Origin: CAIQPV01 sp964480365
GTDB taxonomy: Bacteria > Pseudomonadota > Gammaproteobacteria > Burkholderiales > Gallionellaceae
DNA: 64,000 nucleotides
NCBI GenBank assembly: GCA_964480365.1
Contig: CAYZPM010000001.1
Span: forward strand, 62,001-126,000
Direction of reading: 5' to 3'
A program made the translations under genes and the position numbers. The notes under the pieces were generated by a model that was not told where the DNA came from, searched no databases, and saw only the letters and a program-made list of their open reading frames with translations. Shown piece by piece: positions 21,698 through 30,166 of this stretch (position 1 is the first letter of the stretch; the number at the start of each line of letters is the position of its first letter).

Positions 21698-24571
21698 TTA
21701 CTGGCAAGCCTCACATTCGGGGTTATCAATCGAACAAAATTTTGCTTCTTCGGCTGCTGCCCCATTGCCTGCCATGCCACCTGTGTTGGACACCGCATTC
21801 AGTGCGCCAGTACGCGAGGTGGATTTCTCTGCCGAGGTTGCCCCCATGGTGCGCAAATAATAAGTCGTCTTCAAGCCGCGCAACCAGGCCAGCTTGTAAG
21901 TTTCGTCGAGTTTACGCCCGGATACGCCCGCCATATAAATATTCAACGACTGCGCCTGGTCTATCCATTTCTGGCGACGCGATGCCGCTTCGATCAGCCA
22001 TTGCGGTTCCACCTCAAATGCGGTGGCATACAGGCTGCGCAACTCGGACGGAATGCGATCAATCTTGGACAGGCTGCCGTCGAAATATTTCAGATCCGAG
22101 ACCATCACCTCGTCCCACAATCTCATTTGCTTCAGGTCGCTCACCAGATGATCGTTGATCATGGTGAATTCGCCGGACAAGTTCGATTTGACGAACAGGT
22201 TTTGATACGTCGGTTCAACGCTGGCCGACACTCCGACGATATTGGAAATGGTCGCGGTGGGTGCAATGGCTACGCAATTCGAATTGCGCATGCCGTGCTG
22301 CTTGATGCGCGCACGTAGCGAATCCCAGTCCATGCTTACGGAACCATCCACCTCGACAAAGCCGCCGCGCGATTCGCGCAACAAGTCCAGAGTGTCCTGC
22401 GGCAAGATACCCTTGTCCCACAGGCTGCCGCGAAAGCTGGCATAGCGGCCACGCTCCTCGGCCAGCTCCGTGGATGCCCAATAGGCATAATAGCAAACCG
22501 CTTCCATGGAGCGGTCGGCAAATTCGACAGCCGCTTCCGAGGCATAAGGCACGCGCAACTCATGCAGACAGTCCTGAAAACCCATGATCCCCAAACCCAC
22601 CGGGCGATGCTTGAGATTGGCGTTGCGCGCCTTATCGACTGCGTAATAGTTGATGTCAATCACGTTGTCCAGCATACGCATCGCAGTCGTAATTGTACGT
22701 TTGAGTTTTTCCTGATCCATTTGTCCGTACTTCTCATGCCCCTTCGGATACAGATGCGCAGCCAGATTCACCGAGCCGAGGTTGCACACGGCAATTTCGG
22801 ATTCTGATGTATTCAGCGTAATCTCCGTGCATAGGTTGGAGCTATGCACCACCCCGACATGCTGCTGCGGCGAACGCACATTGCACGGGTCCTTGAAGGC
22901 GATCCACGGATGGCCAGTCTCGAACAGCATGGTCAACATCTTGCGCCACAGACTGGCTGCCTGGACTTTTTTGTACAGCTTGAGTTCGCCGCTGGCGACC
23001 TTGGCTTCGTACGCCAGATAAGTGCGCTCGAATTCAGCGCCGAACTTCTCATGCAGATCCGGGCAGTTCGCTGGCGAAAACAGCGTCCACTCCCCGCCTT
23101 CCATCACTCGTTTCATGAACAAGTCCGGAATCCAGTTTGCCGTATTCATGTCGTGCGTGCGGCGGCGGTCATCGCCGGTATTCTTGCGCAACTCAAGAAA
23201 TTCCTCGATATCCAAATGCCATGTTTCCAGATAGGCACATACCGCGCCTTTGCGCTTGCCCCCCTGATTAACCGCCACGGCGGTATCGTTCACCACCTTG
23301 AGGAACGGCACCACGCCTTGCGATTTTCCATTGGTGCCCTTGATGTGGCTGCCCATGGCGCGCACCGATGTCCAGTCATTGCCGAGTCCGCCCGCATATT
23401 TGGCGAGCAGGGCATTTTCCTTGATTGCCTCGAAGATGCCATCCAGATCATCCGGCACCGTGGTCAAGTAGCAGGAAGACAGTTGCGAACGGATAGTGCC
23501 AGAATTGAACAGGGTCGGCGTCGAACTCATGAAATCGAAACTGGACAGCAGACGGTAAAACTCGATGGCGCGCGCCTCGCGGTCGATCTCTCTGAGCGCA
23601 AGCCCCATCGCCACGCGCATGAAAAATGCCTGCGGCAATTCGATGCGAGTATCGTCGATATGCAGGAAGTAACGGTCATACAAGGTTTGCAAGCCGAGAT
23701 AACCGAACTGCATGTCGCGGCTCGCATCTAATTCCTTGGCCAAACGCGGCAAGTCGAAAGTCGCCAGCTCTTCATCCAGCAACTCCGCCTTTATGCCGCG
23801 CTTGATGAAGGTGGGAAAATACTCCGCATAATGCATCGCCATATCCGTTTGAACAACCTCCTTGCCCAACACCTCGCAGCAAATGTTATTCAACAACAAA
23901 CGCGCCGTGACGAAACCATAGGCTGGATCCTGCTCCAGCAACGAACGCGCAGACATGATGGTGCACTTGCGCACCTCTTCAATCGGCACGCCGTCATACA
24001 AATCCTTCAGCGTAAACTTGAGTATCTGCTCGGCATCCACTACATCGCCCAGCCCCACACAAGAAGCTTTGATGAGAGCAGCCAGACTCTCCACATCCAG
24101 CGGGCGGGACACGCCATTTTCCTTCACATGCAGAACATGTGCAGGCTCGTGCTCCTTCTTTGCTTTGGCGCGTTCGCGTGTTCGCTCCTCGCGGTACAGC
24201 ACATAGGATCGCGCCACATCATGTTCCCCGGAACGCATCAGGGACAATTCGACCTGATCCTGAATATCTTCGATATGCAGCGTCCCTCCATGCGGCTGGC
24301 GTCGCACCAGCGCATTTACAACAGCTCCCGTCATCTGCTCAACCAACTCGCGCACCCGCGCCGAAGCGGCACCCTGACCTCCATTTACGGCGATAAATGC
24401 CTTGGTCATGGCAATGGAAATCTTTGCCGGCTCAAATGGAACGACCGAACCATTGCGGCGAATCACCTTATATTGGTCAAACGACATGCTATTAGAAGAA
24501 GCGGAGAGTTCAGAAACGTCGCGGACGGACACCGAATTAGAAGATAAAACACTTTCTGTAGCAAGCAACAT
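21698..24571 (-). CDS. nrdA: ribonucleoside-diphosphate reductase subunit alpha, class Ia
   Basis: Catalytic subunit reducing NDPs to dNDPs. At 957 residues it is longer than E. coli NrdA because the N-terminus carries an ATP-cone (about residues 35-135, RRNGSVVPFEPAKISIAMTKAF) and a second cone-like segment (about 150-245, VKENGVSRPLDVESLAALI), the arrangement of Pseudomonas-type NrdA. The barrel contains NLCTEITLNTSE with the transient-radical cysteine, GLGIMGFQD, and the dithiol tail ending CEACQ that is re-reduced by thioredoxin. ATG 24571 follows GGGGAG. The cones imply ATP/dATP allosteric control. Upstream lies a candidate NrdR site. Confidence 0.95.
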   Translation of the reverse strand: MLLATESVLSSNSVSVRDVSELSASSNSMSFDQYKVIRRNGSVVPFEPAKISIAMTKAFIAVNGGQGAASARVRELVEQMTGAVVNALVRRQPHGGTLHIEDIQDQVELSLMRSGEHDVARSYVLYREERTRERAKAKKEHEPAHVLHVKENGVSRPLDVESLAALIKASCVGLGDVVDAEQILKFTLKDLYDGVPIEEVRKCTIMSARSLLEQDPAYGFVTARLLLNNICCEVLGKEVVQTDMAMHYAEYFPTFIKRGIKAELLDEELATFDLPRLAKELDASRDMQFGYLGLQTLYDRYFLHIDDTRIELPQAFFMRVAMGLALREIDREARAIEFYRLLSSFDFMSSTPTLFNSGTIRSQLSSCYLTTVPDDLDGIFEAIKENALLAKYAGGLGNDWTSVRAMGSHIKGTNGKSQGVVPFLKVVNDTAVAVNQGGKRKGAVCAYLETWHLDIEEFLELRKNTGDDRRRTHDMNTANWIPDLFMKRVMEGGEWTLFSPANCPDLHEKFGAEFERTYLAYEAKVASGELKLYKKVQAASLWRKMLTMLFETGHPWIAFKDPCNVRSPQQHVGVVHSSNLCTEITLNTSESEIAVCNLGSVNLAAHLYPKGHEKYGQMDQEKLKRTITTAMRMLDNVIDINYYAVDKARNANLKHRPVGLGIMGFQDCLHELRVPYASEAAVEFADRSMEAVCYYAYWASTELAEERGRYASFRGSLWDKGILPQDTLDLLRESRGGFVEVDGSVSMDWDSLRARIKQHGMRNSNCVAIAPTATISNIVGVSASVEPTYQNLFVKSNLSGEFTMINDHLVSDLKQMRLWDEVMVSDLKYFDGSLSKIDRIPSELRSLYATAFEVEPQWLIEAASRRQKWIDQAQSLNIYMAGVSGRKLDETYKLAWLRGLKTTYYLRTMGATSAEKSTSRTGALNAVSNTGGMAGNGAAAEEAKFCSIDNPECEACQ

Positions 24572-24641
24572 ACAACTCCCCTTAGATCAATTGCATGAGC
24601 CAATTTAGCCAGTGCAGGCTAATCAGCTCAAAAAACTAAAA

Positions 24642-24707
24642 ACCACTAGATGTAGTAGTTTGTCCCCTGATTTTCGCTAATTCTAGTGCATATAGAATTT
24701 TATGCAA
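24642..24707 (-). promoter_or_regulatory. candidate nrdAB promoter with NrdR-type box
   Basis: On the minus strand TTGCAT (24707-24702), a 16-bp spacer and TAGAAT (24685-24680) form a plausible -35/-10 pair reading towards nrdA. About 20 bp downstream, 24642-24659 is the imperfect palindrome ACCACTAGATGTAGTAGT. It agrees with the published NrdR box acaCwAtATaTwGtgt at all invariant positions (12 of 16 overall). A second, properly spaced box was not found, which lowers confidence. Confidence 0.45.
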
Positions 24708-24770
24708 GCGATATTTCGGCCTAGATAATTTGATCAGGCCAACAAGACAATCCCGTGGAAATTTCCTTGA

Positions 24771-25307
24771 TTATTTGGCTGCGGCAAGGTAGCGCGACCA
24801 GTCGAAGTTGGGTCCCGGATCGGTCTTGCGCCCCGGAGCGATGTCTGCGTGCCCGACGATAGCGCGGATCGCGTAGCTGCGCCGCAGCAATCGCGTCAAT
24901 CGGGTCAGCGCAGCGTATTGCTGATCGTTGAATGGCACATAATCACTGCCCTCCAGCTCTACCCCGATGGAAAAATCATTGCAGGCGGAGCGCCCTTGCC
25001 ATGACGACATCCCTGCATGCCAAGCGCGCTTACCGCAGGGCACAAATTGGATAATCGCACCGTCGCGCCGAATCAGGAAATGGGCAGAAACTTTTAGCCC
25101 CTCAAGCTGCTTGTAATAAGGGTGGGCATCCGTGTTCAGGGTATTAGTAAACAACTGAGCCACTTCCGCGCCCCCAAACTGCCCCGGTGGCAGACTGATG
25201 CTATGGACGACCAGCAACTCTATCGCGAGGCCAGGCGGGCGGGCATCGCAGTTCGGCGAGGCGATCCGGCGTACGCCGCTTAGCCAGCCATTGGCATCGG
25301 CTTTCAT
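24771..25307 (-). CDS. ampD: 1,6-anhydro-N-acetylmuramyl-L-alanine amidase
   Basis: Cytoplasmic zinc amidase that removes the peptide from anhydro-muropeptides in cell-wall recycling. The 178-residue protein has the AmpD core: LLVVHSISLPPG (first zinc His), SAHFLIRRDGAIIQFVP, AWHAGMSSWQGR, NDFSIGVELEGSD (catalytic Glu) and GHADIAPGRKTDPGPNFDW (second His and Asp ligands). Its ATG overlaps the pilR stop (ATGA), so it is the last gene of a pilS-pilR-ampD unit. Confidence 0.95.
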   Translation of the reverse strand: MKADANGWLSGVRRIASPNCDARPPGLAIELLVVHSISLPPGQFGGAEVAQLFTNTLNTDAHPYYKQLEGLKVSAHFLIRRDGAIIQFVPCGKRAWHAGMSSWQGRSACNDFSIGVELEGSDYVPFNDQQYAALTRLTRLLRRSYAIRAIVGHADIAPGRKTDPGPNFDWSRYLAAAK

Positions 25308-26704
25308 TGCTCCTCATCTGCGCCGGTGATGCCCAGCCGCCCCATGCGGTAACGCATGGCGCGGAACGTCACCCCCAGCACTTTGGCCGCAGCAGTGCGG
25401 TTGAAACCGGTTTGATTCAGAGCCTCCAGAATTGCCTCGCGCTCGATCCTATCCAGATAGTCGGTTAGCGGGTACTTGGAAGCCGCATCCTGTTTGCCCG
25501 GCAAAATTGAGCCGCCAAACATAGCCTGCTTGCTTGCCACCTCATAGCTGCTGGAAGGCGCAAGCTGTAAATCGGCTGGAGTGATGAGGCCATTCGAACA
25601 CAAGGCCAGCGCACGTTCAATGACGTTTTCCAACTCGCGCACGTTACCAGGGAAATCATAATGGCCCAGCGCCTGCAAGGCCGCCGGTGAAAACTCAACC
25701 TTCTCATCGTAGCGCAGGCGCACCAGCAACTGGCTGGCAACCTCCGCGATGTCGTCGCGCATTTCGCGTAGCGGCGGCATGGGCAGGGTGATCACATTCA
25801 GACGGTAATACAGATCCTGTCGGAACTTGCCCTGTTGCACCCGTTCCGCTAACGCATGATGCGTAGCGCTGATTATGCGCACATCCACCGCTTCTTCCTG
25901 CGTCGCACCTACCTTGCGCACTTTTTTCTCTTGAATGGCACGCAGCAATTTCACCTGCATGGACAGGGGCAGGTCGGCCACCTCATCAAGGAACAAGGTA
26001 CCGCCGCTGGCGGCCTGAAAGAAACCATCGCGATCCTTCTCCGCGCCCGTGAAGGCACCTTTACGGTAGCCGAAAAATTCGCTTTCCATCAGGTTTTCCG
26101 GGATCGCACCACAATTCACCGCAACGAAGGGCTGGTCGCGCCGGGCACTTTTTTCCACGATAAGGCGCGCCGCCAATTCCTTGCCGCTGCCCGATTCGCC
26201 GCTGATATGCACCGGCGCCTGGCTGCGCGCAACGCGCTCAATCAAGTCGCGCACCTTTTCCATGGCCGGAGAACGCCCCAGTAGCGTGCGCACCCCCTCG
26301 CGTACCACGACGGTTTGCTGCGGCAGCTTGAGAGCTGCCTTTACCAAGGCGCGCAACTGTTCCAGCGCGACTGGCTTGGACAGGTAATCGAAAGCCCCGG
26401 CCTTGAGTACGGAAACCGCATTTTCCATATTGCCATGTGCGGTGATCACCGCGACCGGCACATCCGCATGATGCGAAGCGATGTACCGTACCACTTCCAG
26501 CCCATCGCCATCAGGCAGGCGCATATCGGTCAGGCACAGGTTATATGGCTTGCTGTCCAGTTGTTGCAGCGCTTCGCGCACATTGGTGGCGTGCTCGACC
26601 TGTAGCCCCATGCGCAGCAGCGCAAGCTCCAGCAACTCCAATATATCCGGTTCATCATCCACCACCAGCACACGCGCCGCAGTGGGTTGCCTATCAGCGC
26701 CCAT
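25304..26704 (-). CDS. pilR: sigma-54-dependent response regulator, PilR type
   Basis: Two-component regulator that activates sigma-54 promoters, in relatives the type IV pilin gene. Receiver domain (about 12-125: VLVVDDEPDILELLELALL, phosphoacceptor in LTDMRLPDGDG), AAA+ domain (about 145-380) with Walker A GESGSGKE, the sigma-54 contact motif GAFTGA, and Walker B GGTLFLDEVADLP, then a Fis-type helix-turn-helix at the end (LNQTGFNRTAAAKVLGVTFRAMRYRM). The ATG at 26704 with GGAG upstream is chosen over a TTG at 26716. It overlaps pilS by 11 bp. No pilA gene lies in this window. Confidence 0.92.
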   Translation of the reverse strand: MGADRQPTAARVLVVDDEPDILELLELALLRMGLQVEHATNVREALQQLDSKPYNLCLTDMRLPDGDGLEVVRYIASHHADVPVAVITAHGNMENAVSVLKAGAFDYLSKPVALEQLRALVKAALKLPQQTVVVREGVRTLLGRSPAMEKVRDLIERVARSQAPVHISGESGSGKELAARLIVEKSARRDQPFVAVNCGAIPENLMESEFFGYRKGAFTGAEKDRDGFFQAASGGTLFLDEVADLPLSMQVKLLRAIQEKKVRKVGATQEEAVDVRIISATHHALAERVQQGKFRQDLYYRLNVITLPMPPLREMRDDIAEVASQLLVRLRYDEKVEFSPAALQALGHYDFPGNVRELENVIERALALCSNGLITPADLQLAPSSSYEVASKQAMFGGSILPGKQDAASKYPLTDYLDRIEREAILEALNQTGFNRTAAAKVLGVTFRAMRYRMGRLGITGADEEQ

Positions 26705-28316
26705 CTCGTTCTCCAAACATGATTCGGAAGCACACTTCGCCCGTAGCCGACGTCACATATTCCAGCTCTGCGCCGTTAGCTTCACACAATTCACGCGCAA
26801 TATACAATCCCAGGCCGGTGCCGCCAACCGAAGTGGTAAAAAATGGCTCAAATAATTTTTGCACAATATCAGGGGTAACTGCCGGGCCATCATTGACAAC
26901 CTCCAGCACCACCCTGCCTTCATCGGAACGCCAAGCGCTCAATTTCACACTGCGCGCACGCTTCTGGCAATAGCGCAAAGCATTGCGGCACAGGTTCCAA
27001 AGCACCTGATCGAGATGTCCGCGATCAAAATTCACCGCACAAGCCAGTTCAACATCGAGTACGAGCACTTCCTGCGACAAGCCTTCAGTGTTGCGCAACC
27101 CCTCGATAAAAAGCGGCAGCTTTTCTGCCAGATTGATCGCTTCGCTATGCACCCGGTCGCGCTGATTCAGCTGCAATACATCCTGCACGATACAGTTCAT
27201 CCTGGCAGCATTGTCCAGAATTATCTGAAACAGTCGCGTTTGCGCCGGGTCGTGCCTCTCCTCCTGCAAAAGTTCAGCCGCATAGCTGATAGCCGACAGC
27301 GGGTTGCGCACCTCATGGGCAATATTAGCGGTCAATCGCCCCAGCGCTGCCAGCTTGATCTGCTGCGCCTGCGCCTGAACGCGATACATGTCTTCGAGGA
27401 ATAACACCGCCCCCCAGAAGCCTTCGCGTTGCACTGGCAGGAAACGCACACGCGCCCAATGATGCGTTCCGGGCAAGCGCACCACTTCAGGTTTACGGCC
27501 AAGGTTCTGCCGCCACTTGACGAACTGCCCTGACAGCAGCGGCGAACACTCCTCCAGCGTGACGCTGCCGCTAGCTGGAAAAATATATCCCATCAGGCGC
27601 TCCGCGCTTGGATTGCACTGCCTGACCACACCACGCTCATCCACCACCAGCACACCGTCCGGCATATCCTGAATTACCAGTCGGCTGGCCTCTGCCATAT
27701 TGGCCAGATCCACACCGCGCAAGGCTGCCAGCTTTTCGCTCGCCGTGGCATATTTGGCCAGTGTATGCGCCACCCAGGCAATGACAAAATAAGCCACGCT
27801 CAGCAATCCAGCCTGTAAATATTGGGATACCGCCGCATCCTGAGTGAGTACCGCGTAGGAATGCTGCAACAGCACCGCGATACTAGCCAGTGCAGCGAAA
27901 AGCAGGGTAATCTTGCCTCGACCGATTAATCCCGCAGCCGCCAGCGATACCAGCAGCAACATTCCCAAACCGCTCGGCACGCCTCCGCTGGCATGCGACA
28001 AAACGGTTATGCAAGCGATATCCGTTCCCACCTGAAATGCCAACTGCAAACCAAAAAATGGTTGGCGCAAGTTGATTGCCAGTTGCGAAATCAATACCAG
28101 CACGACATATACGATGCTAGTGTGAAAAAACAACGGCAGGTTGCTCGAACCTAGAGACAGTGCATCGCCAAAGGTGCCCGCCAGAAATACAGCAAGGCTC
28201 GCAAGAACCAGTCGATACAAATTAAACAGGAAAATCGAACGCCACAATTCTTCCGGCACGGGCTCAGAATAAGCATGCAAAGGCTTCCACGCAAAAGAGA
28301 GCCCTCTATTCAGCAT
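26694..28316 (-). CDS. pilS: sensor histidine kinase, PilS type
   Basis: Membrane sensor kinase paired with PilR. The N-terminal 190 residues hold about six hydrophobic helices as in PilS. A PAS domain follows (about 205-320: DMPDGVLVVDERGVVRQCNPSAERLMG). The kinase core has the H-box LTANIAHEVRNPLSAISYAAELL, N-box QVLWNLCRNALRYC, and G-box GGTGLGLYIARELCEANGA. The ATG at 28316 is chosen; a TTG one codon upstream is possible. Cotranscribed with pilR. In Pseudomonas PilS reads pilin levels in the membrane. Confidence 0.9.
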   Translation of the reverse strand: MLNRGLSFAWKPLHAYSEPVPEELWRSIFLFNLYRLVLASLAVFLAGTFGDALSLGSSNLPLFFHTSIVYVVLVLISQLAINLRQPFFGLQLAFQVGTDIACITVLSHASGGVPSGLGMLLLVSLAAAGLIGRGKITLLFAALASIAVLLQHSYAVLTQDAAVSQYLQAGLLSVAYFVIAWVAHTLAKYATASEKLAALRGVDLANMAEASRLVIQDMPDGVLVVDERGVVRQCNPSAERLMGYIFPASGSVTLEECSPLLSGQFVKWRQNLGRKPEVVRLPGTHHWARVRFLPVQREGFWGAVLFLEDMYRVQAQAQQIKLAALGRLTANIAHEVRNPLSAISYAAELLQEERHDPAQTRLFQIILDNAARMNCIVQDVLQLNQRDRVHSEAINLAEKLPLFIEGLRNTEGLSQEVLVLDVELACAVNFDRGHLDQVLWNLCRNALRYCQKRARSVKLSAWRSDEGRVVLEVVNDGPAVTPDIVQKLFEPFFTTSVGGTGLGLYIARELCEANGAELEYVTSATGEVCFRIMFGERDGR

Positions 28317-28337
28317 CAAAATTCACCGACATAGAAA

Positions 28338-28565
28338 CTACTCTGGCTTATCGAAATGTGCACGGCGATGCGCCTCGCTGCAATAGTAATCGCCGCCCGA
28401 AAGAATGCTTTCATGCTTGGGCAAGTGCACGCCGCAGTGCACACAACGCACCATATCTTCCGCTTGGACAGATGTGTCCTCATCTTTAGGCAACTGCTCG
28501 CGATAAGATCTGAGCAGCCAGTAAACAACGGCGATGATAACAGCGAGAAACAACAATCGGCTCAT
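28338..28565 (-). CDS. PP0621-family small zinc-ribbon membrane protein
   Basis: A 75-residue protein with one N-terminal helix (MSRLLFLAVIIAVVYWLL) followed by a small metal-binding module, MVRCVHCGVHLPKHESIL then YYCSEAHRRAHF, which supplies CxxC and C/H ligands. This matches the PP0621 family often found immediately upstream of pilS in pseudomonads and betaproteobacteria, which is also its place here (21 bp gap). ATG 28580 would add five residues. Function unknown; its position suggests a link to the PilSR system. Confidence 0.8.
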   Translation of the reverse strand: MSRLLFLAVIIAVVYWLLRSYREQLPKDEDTSVQAEDMVRCVHCGVHLPKHESILSGGDYYCSEAHRRAHFDKPE

Positions 28566-29102
28566 CGCGCCACACCCCATAGAAAACCGCCCGAGGCCGC
28601 TTGAAGATTTGATCGGTACCTGCGTCCAGAATGCAGATAATCATCTGCGTTTGCATCCGTTTTTAATCGCAGTGAACTTACATAAAATGACATTATGTTT
28701 GTAATTAATTGATTATTATACTAAACAACAATATTAAAAATATTTCTAATAAAGCCACTACGCCCCGACTTGAAATAATATTTTATTGTTGTGAGATGCT
28801 GGGTATCCTCGGGAATTAACGCAAAAAAACAACCCCTGCTCTCAGGCTGCATCCTACTTCAAAAGCCACATAGGTGGCAATTTCCGCTCCGCCGGGACGG
28901 CTTGCCATAGAGCCAAAGCTTATGACCGTTTGCTTCCCTCAACCAAGAATATCCGCAATTTCTTCCCGCCAACATCATGTTGAACTGTCACAAAACTTAA
29001 AGAATTGACTGATATGATGACCTGTAAAGCATGAACTACGAGAAGTTTGCAATTTGCATTTCAACAGACTGACATCCGGCACCTATCTGCCTTAATATTA
29101 TT
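28566..29102. other. long leader/intergenic region with competing hairpins
   Basis: About 540 bp between the divergent PP0621-family gene and gspG. Positions 28680-28800 are very AT-rich. On the plus strand two mutually exclusive hairpins can be drawn: GCCAC-ATAG-GTGGC (28865-28878) and GGCAA...GCCG-GGA-CGGC-TTGCC (28876-28906), which share the bases GGC at 28876-28878. TTGACTGATATGATGACC near 29005 resembles part of a promoter. No gene was found. The hairpins could belong to a regulated leader of gspG, or simply be structure in spacer DNA. Confidence 0.45.
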
Positions 29103-29549
29103 ATGAAAAACTCGAAATTTTCTGCTATCACTTGTCGTCCGCTACGAGTGCAAGCTGGGTTTACTTTGCTTGAGTTGTTGGTGGTCATGGTGATCATTGG
29201 TCTGCTCGCAGGGTATGTAGGCCCAAAATATTTTGCCCAGATAGGCAAGTCAGAAGTCAAATCGGCCCGCGCTCAGATTGACTCTTTGGGAAAAGCACTT
29301 GACCAATTTCGTTTGGACACAGGACACTATCCAAGCTCCGAGGAAGGATTAGCGGCACTGATTACACGCCCTGCCAGTCAGCCTAAATGGGAAGGCCCTT
29401 ACTTGACCAAAAACGTGCCACTGGACCCGTGGGGCAATCCCTATATTTACAAATTTCCCGGCCAGCATGGGGATTATGATCTGATTTCATATGGCAAGGA
29501 CGGACAACCTGGCGGCGATGGCGAGGCAGCCGACATTACCAACTGGTAG
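29103..29549 (+). CDS. gspG: type II secretion major pseudopilin GspG
   Basis: Pilin-like subunit that polymerises into the type II secretion pseudopilus in the periplasm. The 148-residue precursor has a prepilin peptidase site G/FTLLELLVVMVIIGLLAGYVGPKYF after a 19-residue basic leader, with the Glu at +5. The globular part has the GspG pattern KALDQFRLDTGHYPSSEEGLAAL, WEGPYL, PLDPWGNPYIYKFPGQHGDYDLISYGKDGQPGG with the calcium-binding aspartates. No other gsp genes are adjacent, so it is an orphan copy. A longer than usual leader peptide is present. Ribosome site weak. Confidence 0.93.
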   Translation: MKNSKFSAITCRPLRVQAGFTLLELLVVMVIIGLLAGYVGPKYFAQIGKSEVKSARAQIDSLGKALDQFRLDTGHYPSSEEGLAALITRPASQPKWEGPYLTKNVPLDPWGNPYIYKFPGQHGDYDLISYGKDGQPGGDGEAADITNW

Positions 29550-29722
29550 CTTGCGAGCCCAATAGAAATTTTGTGGCCCACCTGTTGCTGTCAACACCGA
29601 TGCTGCAACCGTTCAGTAAAAAATTCCTGAAAGCCGCCAACAAAAAAGTATCTTCTGATATTTTTCCTTAACATTCGCGCAGTAAGATACAACCGTCAAA
29701 TTGACAGTCTTTTTATCTTGCT

Positions 29723-29935
29723 ATGGGACGAATCATGAATACCGCTCTAATGCATGAAGAAATCAATGAAGCCAACTTCACTTATTTGTTGCTCGCACGG
29801 CAGATGATCCTGGAAGACAGGGTTGCCGCTATTCATTGCCTTGGCATCACCGAGGAAATGGCCGAGCTTGTTGCCAAGTCAAATCCAGAGCATCTGTGCA
29901 GGATGCCGACAGAATTATGCTATTCCAATGGGTAA
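29723..29935 (+). pseudogene. truncated FlhD-like transcriptional regulator
   Basis: The 70-residue frame matches the N-terminal half of FlhD: EINEANFTYLLLARQMILED aligns with FlhD's DINLSYLLLAQRLIVQD, and LGITEEMAELVAKSNPEHL with LGINEEMATTLAALTLPQM. FlhD is normally about 105-119 residues and works with FlhC to activate flagellar genes. Here the frame stops after CYSNG. A +1 shift near 29905 would continue as DRIMLFQWVRQELKVGDN, compatible with FlhD's next strand, until 30054. No flhC is present. It is either a frameshifted pseudogene or a short FlhD-like paralogue. ATG 29723 or 29735. Confidence 0.6.
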
Positions 29936-30166
29936 GACAGGAATTGAAGGTAGGGGATAATACCCCCAGCAAGCCATGGAATAGCCAATTCCACCCAGTC
30001 AAAGCGTTCACCGCAAGCGGTAGGGATTTCGACCCAAAGAGATTAAATTTGTAACATTCAGCGCTGATAATGCGCGGTTCCAAGTTACGATTCAGACGTA
30101 AATCCGCCATTTCAAATACCGAACAAGAGAATGATCCGAACTTATAGACTTGTAAAATAATTGTCG

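Noticed and set aside
28862..28930. Cyclic-di-GMP-I (GEMM) riboswitch upstream of gspG
   Set aside because: Some conserved words occur, but the tetraloop, receptor and the 3' GGUAGGUAGCGGGG half are missing; kept only as a competing-hairpin observation.
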